Source: Immundisolibacter sp. (lineage in GTDB: Bacteria > Pseudomonadota > Gammaproteobacteria > Immundisolibacterales > Immundisolibacteraceae). From it: DNA of 64,000 bases. Below are positions 53,964 through 63,460 of this stretch, one piece after another. Below the pieces are notes generated by a model, which made no database searches, was not told the DNA's origin, and saw only the letters and a list, made by a program, of their open reading frames with translations. Position numbers and translations under genes: made by a program. Where the stretch lies: assembly GCF_041601295.1 (NCBI RefSeq), contig NZ_JBFIII010000001.1, forward strand, positions 1 to 64,000, in the 5' to 3' direction. Positions within the stretch are counted from its first letter, which is position 1. Each line of letters starts with the position of its first letter.

Positions 53964-55406
53964 ATGACCGAAACCGCCAACCGCTCCGCGGACGATGTCC
54001 AGCAGCACCTGCGCGAGGTTCAGGAGTTGCTGGCGCGTCACCAGCTGGTGGAGAACCTGGTGCACCGGCAGGACATGCCGCGGCACGAACTGGTTCAGAA
54101 CCTCGTTCACAAGCAGCACGTGGTGGCTCTGCAGGAGCGCCTGGACAGCCTGCATTCGGCCGATGTCGCGTTCATCCTGGAGTCGCTGCCGCACAATGAC
54201 CGGCGCTTCGTGTGGGACATGGTCAAGGCCGACCGGGACGGCGACATTCTGCTTGAAGTTTCCGACCCGGTACGCGAGTCGCTGATTGAGGCCATGGATG
54301 CGGCCGAATTACGCGCCGCAGCACAGTCCCTGGACGCGGACGAACTGGCAGATCTCGCCCCCGACCTGCCAGCGAAGTTGATCGAGGACCTGTTCCAGAC
54401 CCTGGGCAGTGCCGAGCGCGAGCAACTGCGGGCGGCCATGTCCTATCCGCCCGAATCGGTCGGCGCGCTGATGAATTTCGACATGGTCGGCGTGCGTGAG
54501 GACGTCAGCCTGGAGGCGGTGCTGCGCTACCTGCGTCGCTTCGACGAACTGCCCGATCACACTGACACACTGTATGTGGTTGATCGTGGCGGCAACCTGA
54601 AGGGTCTGCTGTCGCTGGAGGCCCTGCTGATCAATGATCCGGAGCAGCAGGTGTCGCAGGTGATGCAACGGGAGGGGATTGTTAGCTTCGAGCCGGAGGA
54701 CGATGCCGGCGAGGCGGCGCAGGCCTTCGAGCGCTACGACCTGATTTCCGCCCCGGTGGTGGACGCACAGAAGCGCGTGGTGGGGCGCCTGACCGTGGAT
54801 GATGTAGTCGATTTCATCCGCGAGGAAAGTGAGGCCGAGTTGCTGGCGCGCGCCGGTCTGCGCGAGGGCGAGGACATGTTTGCCTCGGTGTGGGACTCGG
54901 TCAAGAACCGCTGGTCATGGCTGGCGGTGAATCTGGTGACCGCATTCATTGCCTCGCGCGTGATTGGGGTGTTCGAGGGTTCGATCGAAAAGCTGGTGGC
55001 GCTGGCCGCCCTGATGCCCATCGTCGCCGGCATCGGCGGGAATTCCGGCAACCAGACCATCACCATGATCGTGCGCGCCGCCGCCACCGGTCAGGTAGCA
55101 CCGGAGGCACTCGGCCGTCTGCTCAAGAAGGAGCTGGGCGTTGCCATGGTCAACGGCCTGCTGTGGGGCAGTTTGCTGGGCGTGTTGGCGTGGGCGCTTT
55201 ACGGCAGCGTTTCGCTGGGAATGGTGATGACGGCTGCGATGACGCTGAACCTGCTGCTCGCAGCCACCGCGGGGGTGGCGATACCGATGCTGCGCATCCG
55301 TTTTGGAGCGGACCCGGCACTCGGTGGTTCGGTCATGATCACGGCCTTGACCGATTCGGGCGGATTCTTCATTTTTCTTGGCCTGGCGACCTGGTTTTTG
55401 CTTTGA
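53964..55406 (+). CDS. mgtE: magnesium transporter MgtE
   Basis: Mg2+ channel, 480 aa. The N-terminal superhelical domain (LHSADVAFILESLPHNDR and DELADLAPDLPAKLIEDL), two CBS domains (about 205-320) that sense Mg2+, a plug helix and five membrane segments are all present, including MPIVAGIGGNSGNQTITMIVR and ALTDSGGFFIFLGLA. ATG 53964 is chosen; an in-frame TTG lies at 53934. The 260-bp upstream gap was checked for a ykoK-type Mg2+ riboswitch, and none was recognised. It ends 17 bp before the convergent glnE stop. Confidence 0.95.
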   Translation: MTETANRSADDVQQHLREVQELLARHQLVENLVHRQDMPRHELVQNLVHKQHVVALQERLDSLHSADVAFILESLPHNDRRFVWDMVKADRDGDILLEVSDPVRESLIEAMDAAELRAAAQSLDADELADLAPDLPAKLIEDLFQTLGSAEREQLRAAMSYPPESVGALMNFDMVGVREDVSLEAVLRYLRRFDELPDHTDTLYVVDRGGNLKGLLSLEALLINDPEQQVSQVMQREGIVSFEPEDDAGEAAQAFERYDLISAPVVDAQKRVVGRLTVDDVVDFIREESEAELLARAGLREGEDMFASVWDSVKNRWSWLAVNLVTAFIASRVIGVFEGSIEKLVALAALMPIVAGIGGNSGNQTITMIVRAAATGQVAPEALGRLLKKELGVAMVNGLLWGSLLGVLAWALYGSVSLGMVMTAAMTLNLLLAATAGVAIPMLRIRFGADPALGGSVMITALTDSGGFFIFLGLATWFLL

Positions 55407-55423
55407 AACCCGGCGTTCAGGTA

Positions 55424-58303
55424 TCAGTCAGGTTTGGCCTGTTCCCCGAACAGGTTCAACCACGCTTCACGCACCTGCTGCGCGGCAGGTGCCACGGTCG
55501 GCAACTCCACCACGTTCCCCAGGCCATGCAGGGTCTGCTGGCGCTCGATGGCGCACAAGGAAACGAACGCCTCGCCGAGCGCGGCACCCGCATCGGGCGC
55601 AAGTAGGCCAAGTTTCCCGGCCAGGTTCAGGATGGCGGTGGTGCCGCGCGGTGCAGTGATTTGCGGGTGTGTGTGGGCGTGAGCCAGCACCAGATACTGG
55701 GCGATGAACTCGATGTCGACCCGCCCGCCGGGGCTCAGCTTCAGGTCAAAGCCCTGCGCTGGCTGACCCTTTTCCTCACGAATGCGCTCACGCATGGTGG
55801 CGATATCGCGTCGTAGCTGGTCGGGTTCACGTGCCTGGCAGAGCACGTGCTGTCGCGTGGTCTCGAACGCGGCGCCCAGCGTGACATCGCCAGCCACCGG
55901 TCGGGCCCGCACCAGGGCTTGATGTTCCCAGGTCCAGGCCTCCTCGCACTGGTAGGTTTCAAAGCCACTGAGCGTTGTGACCAGTGGGCCTGCGTTGCCG
56001 GACGGGCGCAGGCGAAAATCAATCTCGTACAGGCGTCCGGCGGGCGTCAGGGTGGTCAAAATGTGCGTCAGGCGCTGCACCACGCGCGCAAAATAGGTTT
56101 CGTTCGCCAGTTGCGCCGGGCCATCGGTGTGGCCGCCCAGCGCATCGTGCAGGAACACCAGGTCAAGGTCCGACTCGTAGCCGAGTTCGGCGCTGCCGAG
56201 GCGACCGTAAGCGATCACCAGCAGCTGTGCCTCGCGGCTTGGCTCAGCGCCATCGCGCGGGCGACCGTGGCGTTGGCTCATATGCGTTTGCGCCAGCAGC
56301 AGCGCGCGGCGCAGCAGAACTTCGGCAAGCTCGGTCAAGGCCTGTGTCGGTTCGTGGCTGTCCAGCAGGGCGCCGATCTCCGCTGCCGCGACATGCAGCG
56401 CAGCCGCGTGCCGGTGTTCGCGCAGCGCGTTCATGGCGGTTTCGAGGTCATCCGTGGCAACCGTGGACAGCGCTTGATCAAGTTCGCGTTCCACGTCCGC
56501 GCCGGTCTGTGGCGCATACAGGGTGCGCGCATCGAGCAACTCGTCCAGCACCACGGGGTGACTGGTAATCCAGTCGGCTATCCAGGCGCTGGCGCCCATC
56601 AGGCGCGCCAGGTGCTCTCGTGCCAACGGGTGCTCGATCAGCATCGCAAGGTAGACAGAGCGGGTGGCCACCGCCTCCATCAGCGTGCATAAGCGGCCGA
56701 GCGTCAGCTCCGGCTGGTTGGTGGTGGCTGCGGCGCGCAGCAGATCCGGCAGTACCGTGTCCAGACGCTGACGCGCCGCGGCGGACGCGATGCGGCAGGC
56801 GCGTCCGTCGCGAAGTGCCTTCAGGTGGGCCAGAGCCTGTTCCGGATCCGCATAACCAAGATCCGTCAACTCGGCCATTGCCTGTGGTCGATCGAGGCCG
56901 TCTGGCCATAGCCGCTGCGCCGGGGGTAGGCTACGGGTCTCACCCAAAAGAGAGGCGAAATGGTCGTGCACGCACCTGCGCCAGGCGCCAAGCGCCGCAG
57001 CGCAACCATCCCAGTCGGGATAATCCATGGCCAGCGCCAGCCGGCTGCGGGCCACCGGATCTGCCGGAATCTCGTGAGTCTGGCGGTCCTGCTGCATTTG
57101 CAGGCGATTTTCGAGCCGCCGCAGGAAATCGTAGGCAGCGTGCAGTTCGTCGACCGTCGTGGCCGGCAGCTGGCCGCGTGCACCAAGCAGTTGCAGCACT
57201 TGCCGAATACCGCGGCAGCGCAGATCCGGCTCGCGCCCGCCGCGGATCAGCTGGTGCATCTGACCGATGAACTCGATTTCACGGATGCCGCCGGCACCCA
57301 GCTTGATGTTCTGATGCAGTGATTCGCGGCGAACCTGCTCGACGATCAGAGCCTTCATGGCGCGCAGCGCGTCGATGGCGCCGAAGTCGAGGTAGCGGCG
57401 GAATACAAACGGACGCAGCCGCTGAACAAGGCGCTCGCCCGCGGCAAGATCGCCAGCAACCGGACGGGCCTTGATCAGGGCATAGCGCTCCCAGTCGCGG
57501 CCGTGGTTCTGGTAGTAGTCCTCAGCCGCGTCGAAGGAAACCGCGAGCGGCCCGCTATTGCCAAACGGGCGTAAGCGTACGTCCACCCGGAATACCCGGC
57601 CTGAGGCATCGACCTCATCAAGCACGCTGACCAGACGCCTGGCCAGGCGCAGGAAGAACTCCTCATTACTGATTTCGCCCGGGCCCTGGCAAACACCGGC
57701 GTGCTCGAAGGCGAAGATCAGATCGACATCGGAGGAAAAATTCAGCTCCTCGCCACCGAGCTTACCCATGCCGAGCACCACCAGTCCGACCGCCTGTCCA
57801 CGGGAGTCTTGAGGCGGGCCTAGCTGCTCCAGCTGCCAGCGGTAAAGCCAGGCAAGTGCGCTGTGGATGCAGGCATCGGCCAGCGCGGACAGGGCAGCAA
57901 GGGTTTCGTCCAGATCCGCCCAGCCGGCAAGATCGCGCCAGGCGATGCGCAACATTTCGCGGCTGCGCAACAGCCGCAGCCGCAGGCGCAGCTCAGCTTC
58001 GTCTGCGACCTGCGCCAGGCCTGCCTGGACCGAGGCGTAAACGGCCGCGCCGTTGGCAGCGGACTCCAGCCGACCGGTGTCCAGCAACTCGGCCAGCAGT
58101 TGGGGCCGGGTCTGGCACAATTCGGTGACGAACTCGCTGGCCGCCAGTACGCGGGGTGCTACGGTAAGCCAGCGGCCTCGGGTCGATAGTTCGGCCAGCG
58201 CGGGGTATTCAAGTAAACCATGCAAGGCGTCGGCGACGGCCTCCCGCGCCGATACCGGCAAGGGAGCGAGTGCCAGGGCAGACTGGGCTGGATGATCGGT
58301 CAC
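55424..58303 (-). CDS. glnE: bifunctional glutamine synthetase adenylyltransferase/deadenylase GlnE
   Basis: Regulatory enzyme, 959 aa, close to the 946 aa of E. coli GlnE. Two nucleotidyltransferase domains are visible: the N-terminal deadenylase with GMGKLGGEELNFSSDVDLIF (about 192-211) and the C-terminal adenylyltransferase with AYGRLGSAELGYESDLDLVF (about 695-714), each ending in the DxD metal site. The middle domain would bind the PII protein. It controls glutamine synthetase in response to nitrogen. The GTG start at 58303 has GGAG 5 bp upstream. It is divergent from the mla operon, with 127 bp between. Confidence 0.96.
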   Translation of the reverse strand: MTDHPAQSALALAPLPVSAREAVADALHGLLEYPALAELSTRGRWLTVAPRVLAASEFVTELCQTRPQLLAELLDTGRLESAANGAAVYASVQAGLAQVADEAELRLRLRLLRSREMLRIAWRDLAGWADLDETLAALSALADACIHSALAWLYRWQLEQLGPPQDSRGQAVGLVVLGMGKLGGEELNFSSDVDLIFAFEHAGVCQGPGEISNEEFFLRLARRLVSVLDEVDASGRVFRVDVRLRPFGNSGPLAVSFDAAEDYYQNHGRDWERYALIKARPVAGDLAAGERLVQRLRPFVFRRYLDFGAIDALRAMKALIVEQVRRESLHQNIKLGAGGIREIEFIGQMHQLIRGGREPDLRCRGIRQVLQLLGARGQLPATTVDELHAAYDFLRRLENRLQMQQDRQTHEIPADPVARSRLALAMDYPDWDGCAAALGAWRRCVHDHFASLLGETRSLPPAQRLWPDGLDRPQAMAELTDLGYADPEQALAHLKALRDGRACRIASAAARQRLDTVLPDLLRAAATTNQPELTLGRLCTLMEAVATRSVYLAMLIEHPLAREHLARLMGASAWIADWITSHPVVLDELLDARTLYAPQTGADVERELDQALSTVATDDLETAMNALREHRHAAALHVAAAEIGALLDSHEPTQALTELAEVLLRRALLLAQTHMSQRHGRPRDGAEPSREAQLLVIAYGRLGSAELGYESDLDLVFLHDALGGHTDGPAQLANETYFARVVQRLTHILTTLTPAGRLYEIDFRLRPSGNAGPLVTTLSGFETYQCEEAWTWEHQALVRARPVAGDVTLGAAFETTRQHVLCQAREPDQLRRDIATMRERIREEKGQPAQGFDLKLSPGGRVDIEFIAQYLVLAHAHTHPQITAPRGTTAILNLAGKLGLLAPDAGAALGEAFVSLCAIERQQTLHGLGNVVELPTVAPAAQQVREAWLNLFGEQAKPD

Positions 58304-58430
58304 GTGGGCTCCGCTGAAACTGGCATACAGGCACTTGAGCGCCAGTACAGGTGCGGTACAAGACTACTGCGGGTTGACACTGCATTGATGCTCGACCGAG
58401 ACTTGCGCGCCCCGCAGACAGCACCGCTTC

Positions 58431-59279
58431 ATGAACAACATAAACGATAGGTCCGACGCGGACGTTACGCGTGCCGCAGGCGAGTCGCTGATCGAGGTGA
58501 GGGGCCTGTGTTTTCGACGCGGCGCGCGGGTCATTTTCGACCGCATTGACCTCGACATCCCGCGCGGCAAGATTACCGCCGTGATGGGGCCAAGCGGTAC
58601 CGGAAAAACCACGCTCCTTAAGCTCATTTCCGGCGTGTTGCGGCCGCAGGCCGGCTCCATCACAGTCGCCGGACGAGAGGTGACCACACTGTCCCGCGCC
58701 GAACTGTACGCCCTGCGCAAGCAGATGGGCATGTTGTTCCAGAGCGGCGCGTTGCTGACTGATCTTAACGTCTTTGACAACGTAGCCTACCCGGTGCGGG
58801 AACACACTAACCTGTCGCCGGCGCTGTTGCGGTCGCTGGTGCTGATGAAGCTGCAGGCGGTGGGGTTGCGCGGGGCGCGAGACCTGATGGCGAGCGAACT
58901 GTCCGGTGGTATGGCGCGCCGGGTGGCTTTGGCGCGGGCGATCGCACTGGATCCGATGCTGATTCTCTATGATGAGCCATTCACTGGCCAGGACCCGATT
59001 TCCATGGGCATTCTGACCCGCTTGATCTCTTCCCTGAACCGCGCCTTGGGACTGACCAGCCTGGTGGTGTCGCATGACATCAAGGAGACTTGCCGCATCG
59101 CCGACTACGCCTATGTCATTGCCCAGGGCAAGGTCATCGGCCACGGCACGCCGCGGGATCTACAGGCCTCTGAGGATCCGATGGTGCATCAGTTTCTGAA
59201 CGGCGAAGCCGATGGCCCGGTGCACTTTCACTACCCGGCGGCGGATTATCGCGACGATCTGTTGACGGGCACGCCATGA
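58431..59279 (+). CDS. mlaF: phospholipid transport ATP-binding protein MlaF
   Basis: ATPase of the MlaFEDB complex, 282 aa, which moves phospholipids between the inner and outer membranes to keep outer-leaflet asymmetry. It has Walker [12 protein letters not shown] at about 51-61, Q-loop LFQSGAL, the variant signature [15 protein letters not shown], and Walker [14 protein letters not shown], all typical of MlaF. The start at 58431 is followed by a 15-residue family-variable leader. First gene of the mla operon; mlaE overlaps its end by 4 bp (ATGA). Confidence 0.96.
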   Translation: MNNINDRSDADVTRAAGESLIEVRGLCFRRGARVIFDRIDLDIPRGKITAVMGPSGTGKTTLLKLISGVLRPQAGSITVAGREVTTLSRAELYALRKQMGMLFQSGALLTDLNVFDNVAYPVREHTNLSPALLRSLVLMKLQAVGLRGARDLMASELSGGMARRVALARAIALDPMLILYDEPFTGQDPISMGILTRLISSLNRALGLTSLVVSHDIKETCRIADYAYVIAQGKVIGHGTPRDLQASEDPMVHQFLNGEADGPVHFHYPAADYRDDLLTGTP

Positions 59280-60058
59280 GGGAGTTTTTGGCGAACATCG
59301 GTGCCCGCGTGTTGGAGAGCCTGGCGCGTCTGGGTCGAGCAGGGCTGTTCCTGGGACGTCTGCTGGCGGCGGTGCCGGCGCAGTTCCTGACGCCTTATCG
59401 GTTGGCGCAGCAGGTATTCAGCGTCGGCGTGCTGTCGCTGGTCATCATTTTGGTGTCGGGTTTATTCGTGGGCATGGTGTTGGGGCTGCAAGGCTACAAT
59501 ACGCTGGTCGATTTTGGCTCCGAGAGCAGCCTTGGCATTCTCGTGGCGCTGTCACTGGTGCGCGAGCTGGGGCCGGTGCTCAGTGCCTTGCTGTTTGCCG
59601 GTCGCGCCGGGTCGGCGCTGACAGCAGAGATTGGCCTCATGAAAGCGACCGAACAGCTTTCGGCGTTGGAGATGATGGCGGTGGACCCGTTTCGGCGGGT
59701 GCTGGCGCCGCGCTGGCTAGCGGGCTTCATCAGTCTGCCGTTGCTGGCGGCGACGTTCAGCGCCGTGGGCATTGTTGGCGGTTACCTGGTTGGGGTGAAG
59801 CTGCTGGGTCTGGACCCGGCGCCGTACTGGGCGCACATGGAAGCCGGTGTCGATTTTTACGACGACATTCTGAACGGCGTAATCAAGAGTGTGGTGTTCG
59901 GCGCCGTCGTGAGCTGGATTGCCGTGTTCGAGGGTTTCGACGCGGTGCCGACCGCGGAAGGTGTGGGTCGGGCCACCACCCGTACCGTGGTAACCGCTTC
60001 GCTGGCGGTGCTTGGCGCCGATTTCCTGCTCACCGCGCTGATGTTTGGCGAACCTTGA
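59276..60058 (+). CDS. mlaE: phospholipid transport permease MlaE
   Basis: Inner-membrane permease, 260 aa, with five or six membrane segments. Family motifs: [20 protein letters not shown] (about 64-83), [27 protein letters not shown] region (LGPVL and GRAGSA key parts) and the [13 protein letters not shown] loop that contacts MlaF. It overlaps mlaF by 4 bp and precedes mlaD by 15 bp, as in E. coli. Confidence 0.96.
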   Translation: MREFLANIGARVLESLARLGRAGLFLGRLLAAVPAQFLTPYRLAQQVFSVGVLSLVIILVSGLFVGMVLGLQGYNTLVDFGSESSLGILVALSLVRELGPVLSALLFAGRAGSALTAEIGLMKATEQLSALEMMAVDPFRRVLAPRWLAGFISLPLLAATFSAVGIVGGYLVGVKLLGLDPAPYWAHMEAGVDFYDDILNGVIKSVVFGAVVSWIAVFEGFDAVPTAEGVGRATTRTVVTASLAVLGADFLLTALMFGEP

Positions 60059-60073
60059 GGAGAACCCGGTTTC

Positions 60074-60544
60074 ATGCAAGATCGCACAGTCGAGTTGTGG
60101 GTTGGTTTGTTTGTGGCGCTGGGCCTGGCGGCGCTGGCTTTCCTGTCGGTGCGCGCCAGTAATCTGGCCGAGTATCGCGACGGTGAGGCGTACACCGTGG
60201 TGGCCCGATTCGACAATATTGGCAGCCTGCGGGTGCGGGCACCGGTAACGATCGCCGGCGTACGGGTGGGGCGAGTCGCGGCCATCGACTTCGACATGGA
60301 GCAGTTCAAGGCGGTGGTAAAGCTGGCGATAACTGCTCGATACAACACGTTGCCGGAAGATACGGTGGCCAGCGTGCGGACCGCGGGCCTGATCGGCGAA
60401 CAGTTCATCGGTCTTGACCCGGGCGGTGCGCCCGACGCGCTCAAGGATGGCGATGAAATCGAGATCACGCAGTCGGCGCTGGTGATCGAACAACTCATAG
60501 GCCAGTTCCTCTACGGGCAGGCCAGCAAAGGTAGTGAGGAGTGA
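60074..60544 (+). CDS. mlaD: phospholipid transport MCE protein MlaD
   Basis: Inner-membrane-anchored periplasmic MCE-domain protein, 156 aa, that forms a hexameric ring through which lipids pass. One membrane segment (about residues 8-27, VGLFVALGLAALAFLSV) is followed by a single MCE domain (about 38-118) with RFDNIGSLRVRAPVTIAGVRVG and SVRTAGLIGEQFIGLDPGG quoted in part (GSLRVRAPV, GEQFIGL). Length is that of a one-domain MlaD. It overlaps mlaC by 4 bp. Confidence 0.95.
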   Translation: MQDRTVELWVGLFVALGLAALAFLSVRASNLAEYRDGEAYTVVARFDNIGSLRVRAPVTIAGVRVGRVAAIDFDMEQFKAVVKLAITARYNTLPEDTVASVRTAGLIGEQFIGLDPGGAPDALKDGDEIEITQSALVIEQLIGQFLYGQASKGSEE

Positions 60545-61170
60545 CGACAGTGAACGTGAAAGGTTTGACGCTTTTGGCGGCAGGTTTCCTACTGGCTGGT
60601 TTATCGCTGGTAGCGCCTGCACAGCCTGCGCAGGCGGATCCGGCCAGCGTGATCCGTGAAACCGCCGAGCGGGTGCTGAACAATTTGCGCACCGAGCCGG
60701 CGCGTTACCAGGACGATCATGCGCTGTTTTCGCTGGTGCGCGAGGTCGTATTCCCGCGTCTGGACCGCGAGCGCACCGCGCAGTGGGTATTGGGGGCGAA
60801 CTGGCGCACCGCCACGCCGGCCCAGCGCGAGCAGTTCGTTGGCGAGTTTTCCGACCTTCTGCTGCGCACCTATGGCACGGCGTTACGCCAGTACGACAGC
60901 GAGGTGTTGAAATTCCTGCCGGTGCAGGCGCCGGCGGGGGCCGACCGGGTCACGGTGCGGACCGAAATCATCCGCCCGGATGGGCCCAAGGTGAGTGTTG
61001 ATTATCTGCTCACCAATCGCAGTGGCGAGTGGAAGGTGTACGACGTGATCATCGAGAACGTGAGCCTGGTGGTGACCTACCGCTCCGAGTATTCGGCCAT
61101 CATCAAGCGCGATGGCATGGACGGCTTGCTCAAGCAACTGGCAAAGCGCAACCGCAGCGCCAATTCCTGA
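60541..61170 (+). CDS. mlaC: periplasmic phospholipid-binding protein MlaC
   Basis: Soluble lipid shuttle, 209 aa, between the outer-membrane MlaA lipoprotein and MlaFEDB. A signal peptide (about residues 5-31, APAQPAQA end) precedes the MlaC fold with PRLDRERTAQWVLGANWRTA, the FSDLLLRTYGTALRQY helix and VYDVIIENVSLVVTYRSEY. The start is GTG at 60541, overlapping mlaD by 4 bp; GTG 60550 is an alternative. mlaA is not in the window, as is usual. Confidence 0.95.
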   Translation: MTTVNVKGLTLLAAGFLLAGLSLVAPAQPAQADPASVIRETAERVLNNLRTEPARYQDDHALFSLVREVVFPRLDRERTAQWVLGANWRTATPAQREQFVGEFSDLLLRTYGTALRQYDSEVLKFLPVQAPAGADRVTVRTEIIRPDGPKVSVDYLLTNRSGEWKVYDVIIENVSLVVTYRSEYSAIIKRDGMDGLLKQLAKRNRSANS

Positions 61171-61181
61171 CGCCCCCGAAG

Positions 61182-61475
61182 ATGAACGTGGATGCCGACG
61201 GTAAGGTGTGTCTTGTTGGCCCGCTCACTTTTTCGACCGTGAGCGCTCAGCTTGCGGCCAGCGCGGCGCTGTTCACGGACCGGTCGCGGCTGTGTTTTGA
61301 TTTGTCCGGCGTCACCGCCGTGGATAGCGCGGCGTTGGCCTTGCTGGTGGAATGGCTTCGCATGGGGCGCGAGCACGCCGTTACCGTGCAGTTCAGCCAG
61401 TTATCGCCGGCACTGCGCAGCCTGGGCACAGTCAGCGAACTCGATCAGATCGACGCCACACTGGCGATGTCATGA
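61182..61475 (+). CDS. mlaB: STAS-domain protein MlaB
   Basis: Small cytoplasmic STAS protein, 97 aa, that binds MlaF and is needed for the transporter's assembly. Visible features are LVGPLTFSTVSAQLAAS and the central LCFDLSGVTAVDSAALALLVEW, where the Asp-Ser pair of the STAS loop is kept. ATG 61182 is 11 bp after mlaC. Its stop overlaps the start of the ABC exporter ATPase (ATGA), so the operon continues. Confidence 0.92.
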   Translation: MNVDADGKVCLVGPLTFSTVSAQLAASAALFTDRSRLCFDLSGVTAVDSAALALLVEWLRMGREHAVTVQFSQLSPALRSLGTVSELDQIDATLAMS

Positions 61476-62401
61476 CGGCGGCTATCGCCGTCAAGCAACT
61501 GCACAAGCATTTCGGATCCGTTCACGCTCTGCGCGGGGTGGATCTTGAGGTGCAACCCGGCGAGTTCTTTGGCCTTCTGGGGCCAAACGGAGCCGGCAAG
61601 TCCACGCTGATCAATATTCTCGCCGGGCTGACCCGGCCGGACGCCGGTCACGCTGCGGTGCTTGGCCATGACGTACAGAGGGATGCTTTAGCCGCGCGCC
61701 GGATACTTGGCGTGGTGCCACAGGAACTGGTGTTCGATCCGTTTTTCGAGGTGCGTGATTTCTTGCGCATCCAGGCGGGGTACTACGGTCTGGCGCGCCA
61801 ACACAAAGCCTGGATAGACGAATTACTGGGTGCGCTGGGCCTGGCAGACAAAGCCGGCGCCAACATGCGTGACCTGTCGGGAGGCATGAAGCGGCGGGTG
61901 TTGATCGCGCAGGCATTGGTGCACAAGCCGCGGGTATTGGTGCTGGATGAACCCACCGCCGGGGTCGATGTCGAGCTGCGGCAAACGCTGTGGGCCTTCG
62001 CGCAGCGCCTGCACGCGGAGGGTATGACGATCGTGCTGACCACCCATTATCTTGAAGAGGCCGAGGCACTGTGTGACCGTATCGCGATCATGAGTCATGG
62101 TGCCGTGGTGGCGCTCGACGACAAGCGCGGTTTGCTGGCGCGCCTGCCGTGGTATCAGGTGCATGTGCGCCTGGCGAATGAGCCGGCGGCTCTGCCGCCC
62201 GAAGTCAATGCCTGCCTGGTCTCGCGCGATCAGGGCTGGTTGGTGCTGCGCGTTGAACGCGACACCGATGCTCTGTCGCATGTGCTCACGGCGCTGCATA
62301 CCGCTGGCTTGTCGGTGCTCGAGATCACCAGCAAGGAGCAGACCCTGGAGCACGTGTTCCTGGCACTCACCTCCGGCCATCGCCTTATCGACGCGGCATG
62401 A
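61472..62401 (+). CDS. ABC-2 exporter ATP-binding protein (YadG-like)
   Basis: ATPase, 309 aa, with Walker A GPNGAGKSTLI at about 37-47, signature LSGGMKRRVLIAQ (about 137), Walker B VLVLDEPTAGVDVELR and the H-loop TTHYLEEAE. It resembles YadG of the YadGH exporter. It starts inside the mlaB stop codon region and overlaps the permease by 4 bp, so the exporter pair is embedded in the mla operon. A role in envelope lipid or glycan export is possible but not shown. Confidence 0.92.
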   Translation: MTAAIAVKQLHKHFGSVHALRGVDLEVQPGEFFGLLGPNGAGKSTLINILAGLTRPDAGHAAVLGHDVQRDALAARRILGVVPQELVFDPFFEVRDFLRIQAGYYGLARQHKAWIDELLGALGLADKAGANMRDLSGGMKRRVLIAQALVHKPRVLVLDEPTAGVDVELRQTLWAFAQRLHAEGMTIVLTTHYLEEAEALCDRIAIMSHGAVVALDDKRGLLARLPWYQVHVRLANEPAALPPEVNACLVSRDQGWLVLRVERDTDALSHVLTALHTAGLSVLEITSKEQTLEHVFLALTSGHRLIDAA

Positions 62402-63165
62402 TCCAGAACTGGCTGGGGCTGTGGACGCTGTTCGCCAAGGAGGTGAAGCGGTTCATGGTTGTGTTTATGCAGACAGTAGCCGCGCCGGTGGTCAGCGCGA
62501 TGCTGTACCTGTTCATTTTCTCGCATGCCCTGGCCGGGCGTATCGACGTTTATCCGGGTGTCAGCTATCCGCAGTTTCTGGTGCCCGGGCTGATGATGAT
62601 GACCATCATCCAGAACACGTTCGCCAATACCTCGTCGAGCCTTATTTTTTCAAAGGTCACCGGCAATATCGTATTTGTGCTGCTGGCGCCACTGTCCCAT
62701 TTGGAGTTTTACCTGGGCTTTGTGGGCGCCGCACTGGTGCGAGCGCTCATCGTGAGCATCGGGGTGTACCTGGTGGCGTTGCTTTATCTGCACATGGACG
62801 TGGCGAGCCCGGCATTGCTACTGCTGTTCGGCCTGCTCGGCGGCATGTTGCTGGCAACCTGTGGCCTGTTGGTGGGGATCTGGGCCGACAAATTCGATCA
62901 GGTCGCAACGGTGCAGAATTTCGTGATCCTGCCTCTGACTTATCTGAGTGGCGTTTTCTACTCCATTCACAGCTTGCCAGCGGCCTGGCAGACCTTGTCG
63001 CGGGTGAATCCGTTTTTTTATCTGATTGACGGATTTCGGTATGGATTCTTCGGCCATTCTGATGTTTCGCCGTGGTTCAGCGCGGCCGTGATGATCGGCG
63101 CCAACGCTGCCTTGTGTATACTTTGCCTCCGGCTTCTGGCGCGCGGTTACAAGCTGCGTGGCTAG
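62398..63165 (+). CDS. ABC-2 exporter permease (YadH-like)
   Basis: Inner-membrane permease, 255 aa, with six membrane segments and no large periplasmic loop, as in the YadH/NodJ branch. Motifs: TLFAKEVKRFMVVFMQTVAAPVVSA start (FAKEVKRF) and PLTYLSGVFYSIHSLPA plus VNPFFYLIDGFRYGFFG near the end, the usual ABC-2 signature. It overlaps its ATPase by 4 bp and precedes ibaG by 30 bp. Confidence 0.92.
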   Translation: MIQNWLGLWTLFAKEVKRFMVVFMQTVAAPVVSAMLYLFIFSHALAGRIDVYPGVSYPQFLVPGLMMMTIIQNTFANTSSSLIFSKVTGNIVFVLLAPLSHLEFYLGFVGAALVRALIVSIGVYLVALLYLHMDVASPALLLLFGLLGGMLLATCGLLVGIWADKFDQVATVQNFVILPLTYLSGVFYSIHSLPAAWQTLSRVNPFFYLIDGFRYGFFGHSDVSPWFSAAVMIGANAALCILCLRLLARGYKLRG

Positions 63166-63195
63166 GGCCAGTTTTTCACCCTGCCGGTTGCCGTC

Positions 63196-63432
63196 ATGGA
63201 CCCAGACATCATCAAAAAGCTCATCGAGCAAGGGTTGCCAGATTCAGTGGCAACGGTGGAGGGTGACGGTCGCCATTTCGAGGCGCTGGTGGTGTGCGAT
63301 GCATTTGCAGGCAAGCGCCTGGTACAACAGCACCAGCTGGTCTATCAGGCCCTGGCCGGGCACATGCACGATGATGCCATCCACGCCCTGTCCCTGCGCA
63401 CGCTGACTCGGGCGGCATGGGAACAGCGTTAA
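63196..63432 (+). CDS. ibaG: BolA-family protein IbaG
   Basis: Small BolA-like protein, 78 aa, with a class II KH-like fold. The FxGxx-x-xRHxxVY-type region reads [18 protein letters not shown], with the His that can help bind a [2Fe-2S] cluster with a CGFS glutaredoxin, encoded next. It lies between the mla-linked exporter and murA, the place of ibaG (yrbA) in Gammaproteobacteria. The start is ATG 63196. Confidence 0.93.
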   Translation: MDPDIIKKLIEQGLPDSVATVEGDGRHFEALVVCDAFAGKRLVQQHQLVYQALAGHMHDDAIHALSLRTLTRAAWEQR

Positions 63433-63460
63433 GCCTCCACCCCCACGCGAGGTCAATCCC

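Noticed and set aside
58374..58379. TTGACA hexamer as a -35 box for the mla operon
   Set aside because: No acceptable -10 hexamer is found 16-18 bp downstream, so a promoter could not be assigned.
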